From NCBI GenBank assembly GCA_025454255.1, contig JALOOU010000002.1:62001-126000 (forward strand): a DNA stretch of 64,000 nucleotides. Direction: 5' to 3'. Positions 44,103-57,587 of the stretch are shown piece after piece (positions within the stretch are counted from its first letter, which is position 1; each line of letters begins with the position of its first letter). Below the pieces are notes generated by a model. That model had not been told where the DNA came from. It saw only the letters and a program-made list of their open reading frames with translations, and did not search any database. The position numbers were made by a program, and so were the translations under genes. Origin of the DNA: Desulfobacterales bacterium (GTDB lineage Bacteria > Desulfobacterota > Desulfobacteria > Desulfobacterales > SpSt-501).

Positions 44103-46508
44103 ATGAACGGAACTGCGGCTTGCGGCCCAAATGACGTGGGCATGAAGATGAAAGAGGCGGAGACCTGCCAAGCCATGGGCATGGCCGAGGAGGCCCTCAA
44201 ACTCTACGAGCAGGTCATCGCCGCAGGCCAAGGCCTCACCGCACCGGCTAAGCAGGCGCTCGCGGAGAAAGTCGATCGTCTCAGAAAGGAGATTTCGGAT
44301 CAGCAGGCCTCCGAAGGCCCGGGGCTCTCCCCCGAGGATATCTCCCTCTTCCGCAAGACCCTCGCCGCCCACCAGGATCTGCCCGCCCTCATCGACGGGG
44401 CCGCCGCCCTCAAAGAACTCGGGTTGATGGACGAGGCGGTCGCCGAATATGAAAAACTGCTGGCGCAGGACAACCTGGCCGGCGGCGACTCCCGCTCGGA
44501 CTATTCGGCGGCCAGGATCATCATCGATTACCTCACCTGCCTGCTGGAGGTCGCACCGCCGGCCGACGTCGCGCAGAAGGCCGGCCGTTTGATTCTCACG
44601 CACCATTTGCAGGAAAAAGAGATCGCCGGGATGAAGGCGTGGCTCGGCCGGCAGATGGAAACCCGCGACCAGGGCGACCTTGCCTTCGAGCTCTACAAGG
44701 CGGCCGTCGAGTTGGACCCCGCCGATGCGCAGACCGCCGAGCGCTTGAACGCCCTCCAGGGCAAGCTCGGCAGCAATTCGCGGTACGACTACCTGCTGCG
44801 CAACAAAATCGTGAGCACCCAGCAGCTGCAGGAGGCGCTCACGATTGCCAAGAAAATCAACCGCAGCGTCGAGTACGTTCTGGTGGACCGGTTCAAGGTC
44901 GATCTCAAGGAGGTCGGCCGGTCGCTGACGGTGTTCTTCGGCTGCAGCTTTCGCCAATTCGACCCGGACTGGCCCATCCCCTTCGAGTTGATCCGCAATC
45001 TCAAGAAGTCCTTCCTGCTCTACTACGTCTGGGTGCCCTTGAAATGGGACAAATCGGGGATCGAAATCCTGGTGGACGACCCCAAGGACCTGCGCAAGAC
45101 CGACCACATCCGCGCCCTCATGGGCAACCAGAAGGTCGTTTTTTCCGTTGCCTTGAAAGAGGATGTCGAAAAGTACATCCAGCACTTTTTCGACCCCCGC
45201 TCGGAGCGGAGCTCCGAAAGCGCCGTCGAAAGCATCGACGAGATCCTCCCGGATGTCAGCTTCGAGGAGGAAGTCGACATCCACGAGGATGTCTCGCTGG
45301 ACGAGTCCTCCAGCCAAGTGGTCAAATTCGTCGACCAGATCCTGGTGACGGCGTTTCGCAACGGCGCCTCCGACATCCACATCGAGCCCTCCGCGCTGAC
45401 GCGCAAGACCACCATCCGCTTCCGCAACGACGGGGTGTGCTACGAGTACATCCAGGTCCCCAACGCCATGGCGCCGGCCATCATCTCCCGGCTGAAGATC
45501 ATGGCGGAGCTGGACATCGCCGAGAAGCGCCTGCCCCAGGACGGTAAGATCAAGGTGCGGCGCAAGGGGATCCAGGAGTTCGAACTGCGCATGTCCACCA
45601 TGCCCACGGCGGGCAAATACGAGGACGCCGTGCTGCGCGTGCTGACCCGCACCGGCTCCATCCGGCTCGACGACATCGGGCTGAGCGAACGCAACCTGAA
45701 CCTGCTCAAGAAACTCATCGCCCGGCCCTACGGCATGCTGCTCTGCGTGGGGCCGACCGGCTCGGGCAAGACCACGACCCTGCACGCGGCGCTCGCCCAC
45801 ATCAACCAGCCCGGGGTGAAGATCTGGACGGCCGAGGACCCGGTCGAGATCACCCAGCCCGGACTGCGCCAGGTGCAGGTGCGGCCCAAAATCGGCCTGG
45901 ATTTCGCGCGCGTGATGCGCGGCTTTTTGCGGCTCGACCCGGACATCATCATGATCGGCGAGATGCGCGACAAGGAGACGGCGACGATCGGCCTGGAGGC
46001 GGCACTGACGGGCCATCTGGTGCTTTCCACGATGCACACCAACAACGCCCCCGAGACGCTGACGCGCATGATCGAGATGGGCATGAACCCATTGAACATC
46101 TCCGACGCGTTTCTGGGCGTGCTCGGCCAGCGGCTGGTGCGCCGGTTGTGCCAGGGATGCCTCGAAGGCTACCACCCCGGCGAAGAGGAGTTCGAGGACC
46201 TGCGCATGGACTATGGCCGCGAGGCGTTCGACGCGGCCGGTTTGGTTTACGGGCCCGGTTTCGGTCTCAAGCGCGCGACCGGGTGCGAAAAATGCAGCGG
46301 GTCGGGTTTCAAGGGCCGCATCGGCATTCATGAGCTGATGGAGGCCACCTACGCGATCAAGCTGCTGATCAAGAAAAACGCCACCTCTTTCGATTTGGCG
46401 CGGCAGGCGACCGCCGAGGGCATGACGACGCTCAAGCAGGACGGCATTCGCAAAATCATCGACGGCATCACCACCATCCGGGAAGTCCGGCGGGTGTGCG
46501 TCGATTAA
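44103..46508 (+). CDS. GspE/PilB-family ATPase with helical N-terminal extension
   Basis: The 801-residue ATPase belongs to the type II secretion/type IV pilus (GspE/PilB/MshE) family. Residues about 1-220 are helical with TPR-like repeats (GMAEEALKLYEQVI, GLMDEAVAEYEKLL, LAFELYKAAVELDP). About 225-370 resemble the MshEN/GspE N-domain, and the ATPase core has ASDIHIEP, Walker A GPTGSGKTTT (about 550-559), GEMRDKETA and a zinc knot CQGC...CEKC. It powers assembly or extrusion of a pilus or secretion pseudopilus. No other pil or gsp genes are nearby. An alternative start is ATG 44142. Confidence 0.88.
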   Translation: MNGTAACGPNDVGMKMKEAETCQAMGMAEEALKLYEQVIAAGQGLTAPAKQALAEKVDRLRKEISDQQASEGPGLSPEDISLFRKTLAAHQDLPALIDGAAALKELGLMDEAVAEYEKLLAQDNLAGGDSRSDYSAARIIIDYLTCLLEVAPPADVAQKAGRLILTHHLQEKEIAGMKAWLGRQMETRDQGDLAFELYKAAVELDPADAQTAERLNALQGKLGSNSRYDYLLRNKIVSTQQLQEALTIAKKINRSVEYVLVDRFKVDLKEVGRSLTVFFGCSFRQFDPDWPIPFELIRNLKKSFLLYYVWVPLKWDKSGIEILVDDPKDLRKTDHIRALMGNQKVVFSVALKEDVEKYIQHFFDPRSERSSESAVESIDEILPDVSFEEEVDIHEDVSLDESSSQVVKFVDQILVTAFRNGASDIHIEPSALTRKTTIRFRNDGVCYEYIQVPNAMAPAIISRLKIMAELDIAEKRLPQDGKIKVRRKGIQEFELRMSTMPTAGKYEDAVLRVLTRTGSIRLDDIGLSERNLNLLKKLIARPYGMLLCVGPTGSGKTTTLHAALAHINQPGVKIWTAEDPVEITQPGLRQVQVRPKIGLDFARVMRGFLRLDPDIIMIGEMRDKETATIGLEAALTGHLVLSTMHTNNAPETLTRMIEMGMNPLNISDAFLGVLGQRLVRRLCQGCLEGYHPGEEEFEDLRMDYGREAFDAAGLVYGPGFGLKRATGCEKCSGSGFKGRIGIHELMEATYAIKLLIKKNATSFDLARQATAEGMTTLKQDGIRKIIDGITTIREVRRVCVD

Positions 46509-46527
46509 ATCGCCGCTGGCGATTTCA

Positions 46528-46571
46528 TTTTAGGCACTTTAGAGTACGTCATGCAATTTAGGCGCTAAAGG
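46528..46571. repeat. TTTAGGC(A/G)CT short repeats
   Basis: TTTTAGGCACTTTAG (46528-46542) and ATTTAGGCGCTAAAG (46556-46570) are related direct words, and TTTAG-GCG-CTAAA is itself palindromic. They resemble the arms of the element at 1513-1666. They lie 10-50 bp before the response regulator gene. Confidence 0.4.
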
Positions 46572-46580
46572 AAGGCCAGC

Positions 46581-47372
46581 ATGTATAGGAAGGCCCTGGT
46601 GGTGGACAGCGATTTTTTCTTCGTCGAATTCTTGAGCCGGCTGCTGGAAGAACGCGGCTACCTCGTTCACAAAGCCTACGACGGCAAGCAGGGGATCGCG
46701 GGGCTCGACGCCGGGCCCTTCGATATCATGTTCGCCGACCTGGTGATGCCCAAGGTGAACGGCCGGCAGTTTTTCCACGCCGCCCGGCGCCGGTTCAACG
46801 GCCGTTGCTGCCCCCTCGTGGCGCTCTCCGGCACGATGATCGAACATATGGACGCGCTGGATGAGATCGGAGCGGACTACTTTATCGCCAAAGGCCCGAT
46901 CCAGAAACTCTCCGGGCAGCTGAACGATTTCATCGCCGGCATCGAAGAGCGGCCGGGTCTGCCGCCCGCCGAAAAGAAAATCCTCCAGCCCGGCGGGGTC
47001 TTCCCGCGTCGCGATGCCATGGAGCTGCTGGTCTCGTTGGGGTTCCAGCAGGCCGTGGTCGAGCGGCTCGGGGTCGGGGTCGTGATCGTGGACCAGGACA
47101 CCCGCATCATCCACGCCAACTGCGCGGCGCTGGGCGCGCTCGGAAAAACCCTGCTCGAAGTGCTCAACATCCCCATCCTGACCCTCTTTCCGCCGGGCCG
47201 CTCCTCGCAGCTGATCGATGCGCTCAAGGAAACCGGGCGCGAGGCGGGCGTCCCCCACCGGGCCTTCATGGCCAGCCTCAACGGGCGCATGCTGAGAGTG
47301 GTGGTTTCCGCGCTGAAGACCGCGACCACGGGGCGCGTGTGGCTGGTGGCCCTGGAGGGCGCCCTGGGGTGA
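46581..47372 (+). CDS. Response regulator receiver-PAS protein
   Basis: The 263-residue protein has an N-terminal receiver domain (KALVVDSDFFFVEFLSRLL; phosphoacceptor in MFADLVMPKVNG, about D52; switch lysine in DYFIAKG, about 105) and a C-terminal PAS domain (VGVVIVDQDTRIIHANCAAL). No HTH, GGDEF or kinase domain is present, so it probably signals by protein contact. It follows the GspE-type gene by 72 bp and could be in the same pathway. AAGGAAGG is its ribosome site. Confidence 0.83.
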   Translation: MYRKALVVDSDFFFVEFLSRLLEERGYLVHKAYDGKQGIAGLDAGPFDIMFADLVMPKVNGRQFFHAARRRFNGRCCPLVALSGTMIEHMDALDEIGADYFIAKGPIQKLSGQLNDFIAGIEERPGLPPAEKKILQPGGVFPRRDAMELLVSLGFQQAVVERLGVGVVIVDQDTRIIHANCAALGALGKTLLEVLNIPILTLFPPGRSSQLIDALKETGREAGVPHRAFMASLNGRMLRVVVSALKTATTGRVWLVALEGALG

Positions 47373-47479
47373 TACCGAACCCCCCGGTTCGATCCGAATC
47401 CAGTTGAACTTCGCCCACGCCTCTGCTAACTAGTTCTTCCGCAGCACACACCTTCCGTATCATCTCAGGAGGCCCTGCC

Positions 47480-48517
<1,038 letters not shown>

Positions 48518-48600
48518 CGGCAGATACGAGGGACCCGGGTCGTTCAGGGTCGCTGAACCATCGGGCACCTAATACCCACCACTACGAGAGGAGGAGAAGG

Positions 48601-49509
48601 ATGACAGCAAAACTCATCATGGGGACCGAGATCCGCGAGGCGATTCTGGAGGAGCTTGCCGCCGATGTGAAGGCCATTCAGGCCAAGCACGGGGTCGTCC
48701 CCGGCTTGGTGACCATACTGGTCGGAGAGAACCCGGCCTCGGTGTCCTATGTCACCCTCAAGATCAAGACCGCACACCGGCTCGGGTTCAAGGAGGTCCA
48801 GGACAACCAGCCTGCCACCATCAGCGAGCAGGAGCTGCTGTCCCTGATCGACAAGTACAACCGGGACGAATCGATCCATGGCATCCTGGTGCAGCTGCCC
48901 CTGCCCAAGCATGTGAACGAGAAGAAGGTGCTGAACGCCATCGACCCGGACAAGGACGTCGACGGGTTTCACCCGGTCAATGTCGGCCGGCTGATGATCG
49001 GCGGCTCCGAGGTCAGATTCCCGCCCTGCACACCGGCCGGCATCCAGGAGCTGATCGTGCGCTCGGGGGTCAAGACCGACGGGGCCGAAGTCGTGGTGGT
49101 GGGCCGCTCGAACATCGTCGGCAAGCCGATCGCCAACATGATGCTGCAGAAGGCCAAGGGGGCCAACGCGACGGTGACCGTCATCCACACCGCCACCCGG
49201 GACATGGCCTCCCACTGCAAGCGGGCCGATATCCTCATCGTGGCCGCCGGCGTGCCCGGCCTGGTCAAGCCCGAGTGGATCAAGCCGGGGGCCTGCGTGA
49301 TCGACGTGGGGGTCAACCGCGTCGGGGAAAAAGTCAGTGAAAAGACCGGCCAGAAGGTGGCGATCCTGCGCGGGGACGTCGACTTCGATGCCGCCAAGGA
49401 GATCGCCGGTTGGATCACTCCGGTGCCGGGCGGCGTAGGGCCCATGACCATCACCATGCTGATGTACAACACATTAAAATCGCTCAAGTTCAAACTGGGG
49501 ATCGCCTGA
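48601..49509 (+). CDS. folD: Bifunctional methylene-THF dehydrogenase/cyclohydrolase
   Basis: This 302-residue enzyme links 5,10-methylene-THF to 10-formyl-THF. It has VGENPASVSYVTLKIKTAHRLG (with the catalytic lysine), GILVQLPLPKHV, VVVVGRSNIVGKPIANMML and ITPVPGGVGPMTITMLMYNT. The start at 48601 follows GAGGAGGAG, an excellent site; the longer open frame to the left is a shadow of argC. It fits the one-carbon theme set by the glycine cleavage genes. Confidence 0.96.
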   Translation: MTAKLIMGTEIREAILEELAADVKAIQAKHGVVPGLVTILVGENPASVSYVTLKIKTAHRLGFKEVQDNQPATISEQELLSLIDKYNRDESIHGILVQLPLPKHVNEKKVLNAIDPDKDVDGFHPVNVGRLMIGGSEVRFPPCTPAGIQELIVRSGVKTDGAEVVVVGRSNIVGKPIANMMLQKAKGANATVTVIHTATRDMASHCKRADILIVAAGVPGLVKPEWIKPGACVIDVGVNRVGEKVSEKTGQKVAILRGDVDFDAAKEIAGWITPVPGGVGPMTITMLMYNTLKSLKFKLGIA

Positions 49510-49718
49510 GCCGGCCGGCGCGCGCCTGCCCGCGGGATCGCCGTTCGGCCTTGCGCAAGCGGTGCCGGTTTTTGCCGACGGCGATGCGGCATCAACGGCT
49601 CGCGGGGCCCGGAAAGCTCCGTATGCGAGGCGTCTTTCGATCAGGTTGAAATCATTAAATAAAATGTAAATATTCCAGATTTGTGAAAGCTGAAGAGGAG
49701 CGGCTCTCCATTAAGTCC
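49510..49718. other. Gap folD to riboswitch promoter
   Basis: No gene is seen in this stretch. The first 140 bp are GC-rich; an AT-rich run (49653-49690) then lies just upstream of the promoter at 49719 and could act as an UP element. Confidence 0.4.
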
Positions 49719-49748
49719 TTGACAATGTCGGCGCTCGCCCAATATGAT
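49719..49748 (+). promoter_or_regulatory. Consensus sigma-70 promoter of the riboswitch transcript
   Basis: TTGACA (49719-49724), 18-bp spacer and TATGAT (49743-49748). The predicted start near 49755 lies about 15 bases before the aptamer. Confidence 0.7.
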
Positions 49749-49770
49749 CGGCGCCACTCTTGCGTCGAAA

Positions 49771-49846
49771 AGGCAACGTCACCGAAAGATGGCGGCGCAA
49801 AACCGTGGGTCTAAAGCCTGTTGGGCCATGACTGTCTGGTTGCCGA
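49771..49846 (+). ncRNA. c-di-GMP-I (GEMM-I) riboswitch aptamer
   Basis: The segment matches the GEMM-I pattern. An outer P1 pairs GGCAA (49772-49776) with TTGCC (49840-49844). A hairpin CGTCACC-GAAA-GATGGCG is capped by a GNRA loop and is followed by the conserved GCGCAAAACC and GTGGGTCTAAAG. In the Vc2 c-di-GMP riboswitch these parts are the tetraloop hairpin, the ligand-flanking ACGCAAAGCC and the tetraloop receptor GGCCTAA. Aligned by eye, the base at Vc2 position 20 is G, which favours c-di-GMP over cGAMP. A promoter is upstream and a terminator downstream. Confidence 0.85.
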
Positions 49847-49858
49847 CTGCAGCAGCAT

Positions 49859-49897
49859 GAAAAGCCCCTGGGGTAGCGGTCCCGAGGGGCTTTTGTT
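49859..49897 (+). terminator. Riboswitch expression-platform terminator
   Basis: AAAAGCCCCTGGG and CCCGAGGGGCTTTT pair around TAGCGGT and are followed by GTTTT. It lies 12 bases after the aptamer and 29 bases before the M23 peptidase ATG, where ligand binding would decide whether transcription reads through. Confidence 0.88.
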
Positions 49898-49925
49898 TTG
49901 GCGTATTCGCGCGGGGTCAACCTCC

Positions 49926-50876
49926 ATGAAAAAGAAAATATCCTTTGTCATCCTGGCCACCACCGGTTCCGCGGCGAAGCAGTTCTGCCTGTCGCGGGCG
50001 GCGCTGCGCTGGTGGGTGGTCGTTGCGGTCGGACTGATCGGCTCGAGCGCCTTCGTGGGGGCCGACTATGTGCGCCTCAAGCGCGATGCCCTGCAGCTCG
50101 CGCAGCGCGAGGCGGAGCTCTCCGGCCTGCTGGCGAGCCAGGGGGGTGAGGTCGACCTGCAGCGGCGGCAGATCAGCGAGTTCGCCGAGCAAATCAATCT
50201 GCTGAAAGATAAGCTCCAGGCGCTCAATCAGTTCGAAAAAAAGATCCGCATCATGGCGGACATCGAAAAACGGCCGGAGGCGGGCGCCCTTTTCGGCGTC
50301 GGCGGCTCTATCCCCACAACCATGGACCCCAAGGCGGTATTCACGGAGCAGCGCAACAGCCTGATGCGCGAGATGCACGCGCAGACCGCGCAGCTCGACC
50401 TGGCCATGGTCCACCAGGAGGACAGCTTCAACGCGCTGGTCACCCACCTCGAGCGGCAGCAGCGGCTGCTCGCCTCCACGCCGACCATCCGGCCGATCGA
50501 CCCGGCCGCGGAGTTCTGGGTCTCTTCCAAATTCGAGTGGCGGATCTCCCCCTTCACCAACCAGCGCGAGTTCCACAAAGGCTACGACATCGCCGCGCGC
50601 GAGGGCACGCCGATCTTTGCCACCGCCGGGGGCGTGGTCACTTTCGCCGGCAACAGGGGGCTGCTCGGCAAGACCCTCATCATCGACCACGGCCATGGCC
50701 TGACGACGGTCTATGGCCATTGCAGCCGGCTGCTCAAGTCTCAGGGGGAGAAGGTACGCCGCTGGGACCCGGTCGGTTTGGTCGGAAACACCGGCAACAG
50801 CACCGGCCCTCACCTCCACTACGAGGTCTGGGTCCACGGGGTGCCGGTGAACCCGGAAAAATACTTTCTCAATTGA
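49926..50876 (+). CDS. Membrane-anchored M23 (LytM) peptidase
   Basis: The 316-residue protein has one N-terminal membrane segment (WWVVVAVGLIGSSAFVGA, about 28-45), a coiled coil (about 55-105; LAQREAELSGLLASQGGEVD), and a C-terminal LytM domain. The zinc ligands are seen as FHKGYDIAA (HxxxD, about 217-221), HGHGLTTVYGHC and GPHLHYEVWV, so it should be an active peptidoglycan endopeptidase in the periplasm. ATG at 49926 is required by the upstream terminator. Expression appears controlled by the riboswitch. Confidence 0.92.
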   Translation: MKKKISFVILATTGSAAKQFCLSRAALRWWVVVAVGLIGSSAFVGADYVRLKRDALQLAQREAELSGLLASQGGEVDLQRRQISEFAEQINLLKDKLQALNQFEKKIRIMADIEKRPEAGALFGVGGSIPTTMDPKAVFTEQRNSLMREMHAQTAQLDLAMVHQEDSFNALVTHLERQQRLLASTPTIRPIDPAAEFWVSSKFEWRISPFTNQREFHKGYDIAAREGTPIFATAGGVVTFAGNRGLLGKTLIIDHGHGLTTVYGHCSRLLKSQGEKVRRWDPVGLVGNTGNSTGPHLHYEVWVHGVPVNPEKYFLN

Positions 50877-51055
50877 CGCCGGCGCTTTAATCGCCCGAGC
50901 CCCTGCGCAGCGGCTGCGCCGGCAACGTCGGGCCGTCAAAAAAACCTCCCTTGCCGTGTGCGTCCGGACCAGGCACTCCCGGACAGCGTCCGCGCTCTGC
51001 CAGGCACCCCCCCATGTGGTTTCCGAATTGAATGGCCGAAATCCCCCGTCACCTG

Positions 51056-51083
51056 TTGTGCCGGGCCCCAAAACTGTTATAAT
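51056..51083 (+). promoter_or_regulatory. Candidate secA promoter
   Basis: TATAAT (51078-51083) is a perfect -10; TTGTGC (51056-51061) is a partial -35 at 16 bp. A transcript from here would have a leader of about 210 bases. Confidence 0.5.
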
Positions 51084-51145
51084 TGACCCTATCAACGGTC
51101 TCGCAACTGAACCGAAACCCCGGTCAGGTGTTTCTCCGGCGACCG

Positions 51146-51219
51146 TCCCGCAGGAGAGGTCGGTCTTTTCCTGCGGGAGCGGCTTCCAGCAGCGATTCGA
51201 TCGCGGCAAGATGCCGCGC
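51146..51219 (+). repeat. secA leader hairpins with REP-like repeat copy 3
   Basis: TCCCGCAGGA and TCCTGCGGGA (51146-51155 and 51169-51178) form a perfect 10-bp stem. The REP-like word GGGAGCGGCTTCCAGCAGC with GATTC (51175-51198) follows, then GCGGC-AAGAT-GCCGC (51205-51219). Compared with copies 1 and 2, one base change breaks part of the REP hairpin. Confidence 0.6.
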
Positions 51220-51298
51220 CCTTAACATCCTGAACTTTCTTACTGACGACGCGCTGCCGCAGGTGGCCTGCAGCGCACAACCGAGGAATGACCCGCCC

Positions 51299-53824
<2,526 letters not shown>

Positions 53825-53934
53825 AGCGCTCGCAGGCCCCGCAGGGGTCACTTTACAACCGCGCGCTGGGATGATTATCATGGTCATAACCCAAAAACGG
53901 ACCCCAGGGGCGCGGTCCGCGGCGTGAGGCGCAG

Positions 53935-54249
53935 ATGGAAGAACACCTCTCTCCCCCGGTGGAGCGGGTCAGCAGCGAGGACGAGGTCCGGCTGGCAGAG
54001 CCCCCGCTTTTCCGGGTGCTGCTCATCAACGACGACTACACCACGATGGAGTTTGTGGTCGCCGTGCTCAAGAACGTCTTCCACAAGTCGGAGGCGGAGG
54101 CCACCCGCATCATGTTGAACGTCCACCAGCAGGGCGCCGGCGTCTGCGGTCTCTACCCCTACGAAATCGCTGAAACCAAGGTGGATGCGGTCGAGGCCCT
54201 CGCACGCGAAAACGGCTTCCCGCTCAAGTGCACCATGGAGAAAGAGTAA
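53935..54249 (+). CDS. clpS: ClpS adaptor
   Basis: This 104-residue adaptor delivers N-degron proteins to ClpAP. It keeps the family core FRVLLINDDYTTMEFVVAVL, with the substrate-pocket NDD-T motif, and VCGLYPYEIAETKVD. The gene lies 3 bp before clpA, with which it is surely co-transcribed. Confidence 0.96.
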   Translation: MEEHLSPPVERVSSEDEVRLAEPPLFRVLLINDDYTTMEFVVAVLKNVFHKSEAEATRIMLNVHQQGAGVCGLYPYEIAETKVDAVEALARENGFPLKCTMEKE

Positions 54250-54252
54250 GCC

Positions 54253-56493
<2,241 letters not shown>

Positions 56494-56499
56494 CACCGC

Positions 56500-57258
56500 A
56501 TGCCTGTCTTCGTGCTCTCGGAGCATCTGGGTTTTCCGCCGCCGCGGCTGGCCACCCCCGAGGGGCTGCTTGCGGTCGGGGGCGACCTGAACCCGGAGCG
56601 CCTGGTTCTGGCCTACCGCATGGGCATCTTTCCCTGGTACTCCGAGGGGGAGCCCATCCTGTGGTGGTCGCCGGACCCCCGCCTCGTGCTCTATCCCAGC
56701 GAGTTCCACATCCCCCGCTCCCTTTCACGCACCATCCGCCGCGAGGGGTTTGACATCAGCATGGACCAGGCGTTCGCGGAGGTGATCACCGAGTGCGGAC
56801 GGCTGCGCCTCGATCGCGGGGAGGGCACCTGGATCGTGCCCGAGATGATCGAGGCCTACTGCGGGCTGCACCGATCGGGCCTGGCCCACTCGGTGGAGGT
56901 GTGGGCCGGGGGAGAGCTCGCCGGCGGGCTATACGGCGTGTCGCTGGGGGCCGGCTTCTTCGGCGAGTCGATGTTTTCCCGCCGCCCCGATGCATCCAAG
57001 GCGGCCCTGGCGGCGTTGGTGGGTCACATCCGGGGCCTTGGGCTCCACTGGATCGACTGCCAGGTCAGCACCGGGCACCTCCAGCGCATGGGCGCCCGCG
57101 AAATCCCGCGCGCGCGATATCTCGACGAATTGCATCGGGCCATGCAGGCGCCCACGCACACGGGCAGGTGGAGCTGGGCCCCCCCGCCCGGTTTTCCGGC
57201 CCTCTGCAACGGGAGCAGGCCCACGCCGCCGGCGCACCGCGCGGGAAAGAAAAGATGA
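56500..57258 (+). CDS. aat: Leucyl/phenylalanyl-tRNA-protein transferase
   Basis: This 252-residue enzyme adds Leu or Phe to N-terminal Lys or Arg, creating N-degrons read by ClpS. It begins with FPPPRLATPEGLLAVGGDL and contains YRMGIFPWYSEGEPILWWSP and AGGLYGVSLGAGFFGESMFS, all diagnostic. It is 6 bp after clpA and overlaps the HIT gene by 4 bp. Confidence 0.97.
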   Translation: MPVFVLSEHLGFPPPRLATPEGLLAVGGDLNPERLVLAYRMGIFPWYSEGEPILWWSPDPRLVLYPSEFHIPRSLSRTIRREGFDISMDQAFAEVITECGRLRLDRGEGTWIVPEMIEAYCGLHRSGLAHSVEVWAGGELAGGLYGVSLGAGFFGESMFSRRPDASKAALAALVGHIRGLGLHWIDCQVSTGHLQRMGAREIPRARYLDELHRAMQAPTHTGRWSWAPPPGFPALCNGSRPTPPAHRAGKKR

Positions 57259-57587
57259 ACCGACCCTGTATCTTTTGCGACATAGTTGACGGCAGAGCGC
57301 CGGCGGAGATCGTGCATCGCACGGAGCATCTGGTGGTGTTCCCGGACATCCGCCCCCAGGCGCCGGTCCATCTTTTGATCGTGCCCGCCAAACACATCCG
57401 CAGCGTCAACGATCTCGCGCCGGAGGACCGCCCCATCCTGGCGGACATGCTCCTGGCGGGCAAGCAGATGGCGCAGCGTTTCGGCATTTCCGCTTCCGGC
57501 TATAAACTCGTGGTCAATGTCGAGCGCGGGGGCGGGCAGGTGATCTTCCATCTGCACCTGCACCTGATCGGCGGGTGGCAGCGGTGA
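57255..57587 (+). CDS. HIT-family hydrolase (HinT-like)
   Basis: This 110-residue protein begins CIFCDIVDGRAPAEIVH and ends with the histidine triad HLHLHLIGG. HinT-type members cleave adenosine 5'-phosphoramidates and related nucleotides. Its ATG overlaps the aat stop (ATGA), and its TGA overlaps the hemW GTG, so it is translationally coupled on both sides. Confidence 0.93.
   Translation: MNRPCIFCDIVDGRAPAEIVHRTEHLVVFPDIRPQAPVHLLIVPAKHIRSVNDLAPEDRPILADMLLAGKQMAQRFGISASGYKLVVNVERGGGQVIFHLHLHLIGGWQR

Larger units (their letters stand above)
50877..51298. other. Intergenic region upstream of secA
   Basis: The 422-bp gap carries a GC-rich palindrome (GCGCAG-CGG-CTGCGC near 50905-50925), the secA promoter candidate at 51056-51083 and the hairpin-rich leader at 51146-51219. 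No secM-like arrest peptide is recognisable. Confidence 0.5.

Noticed and set aside
50956-51225. SecM-like leader peptide before secA
   Set aside because: The 89-codon frame has no signal sequence or arrest motif and runs through the REP-like repeat.
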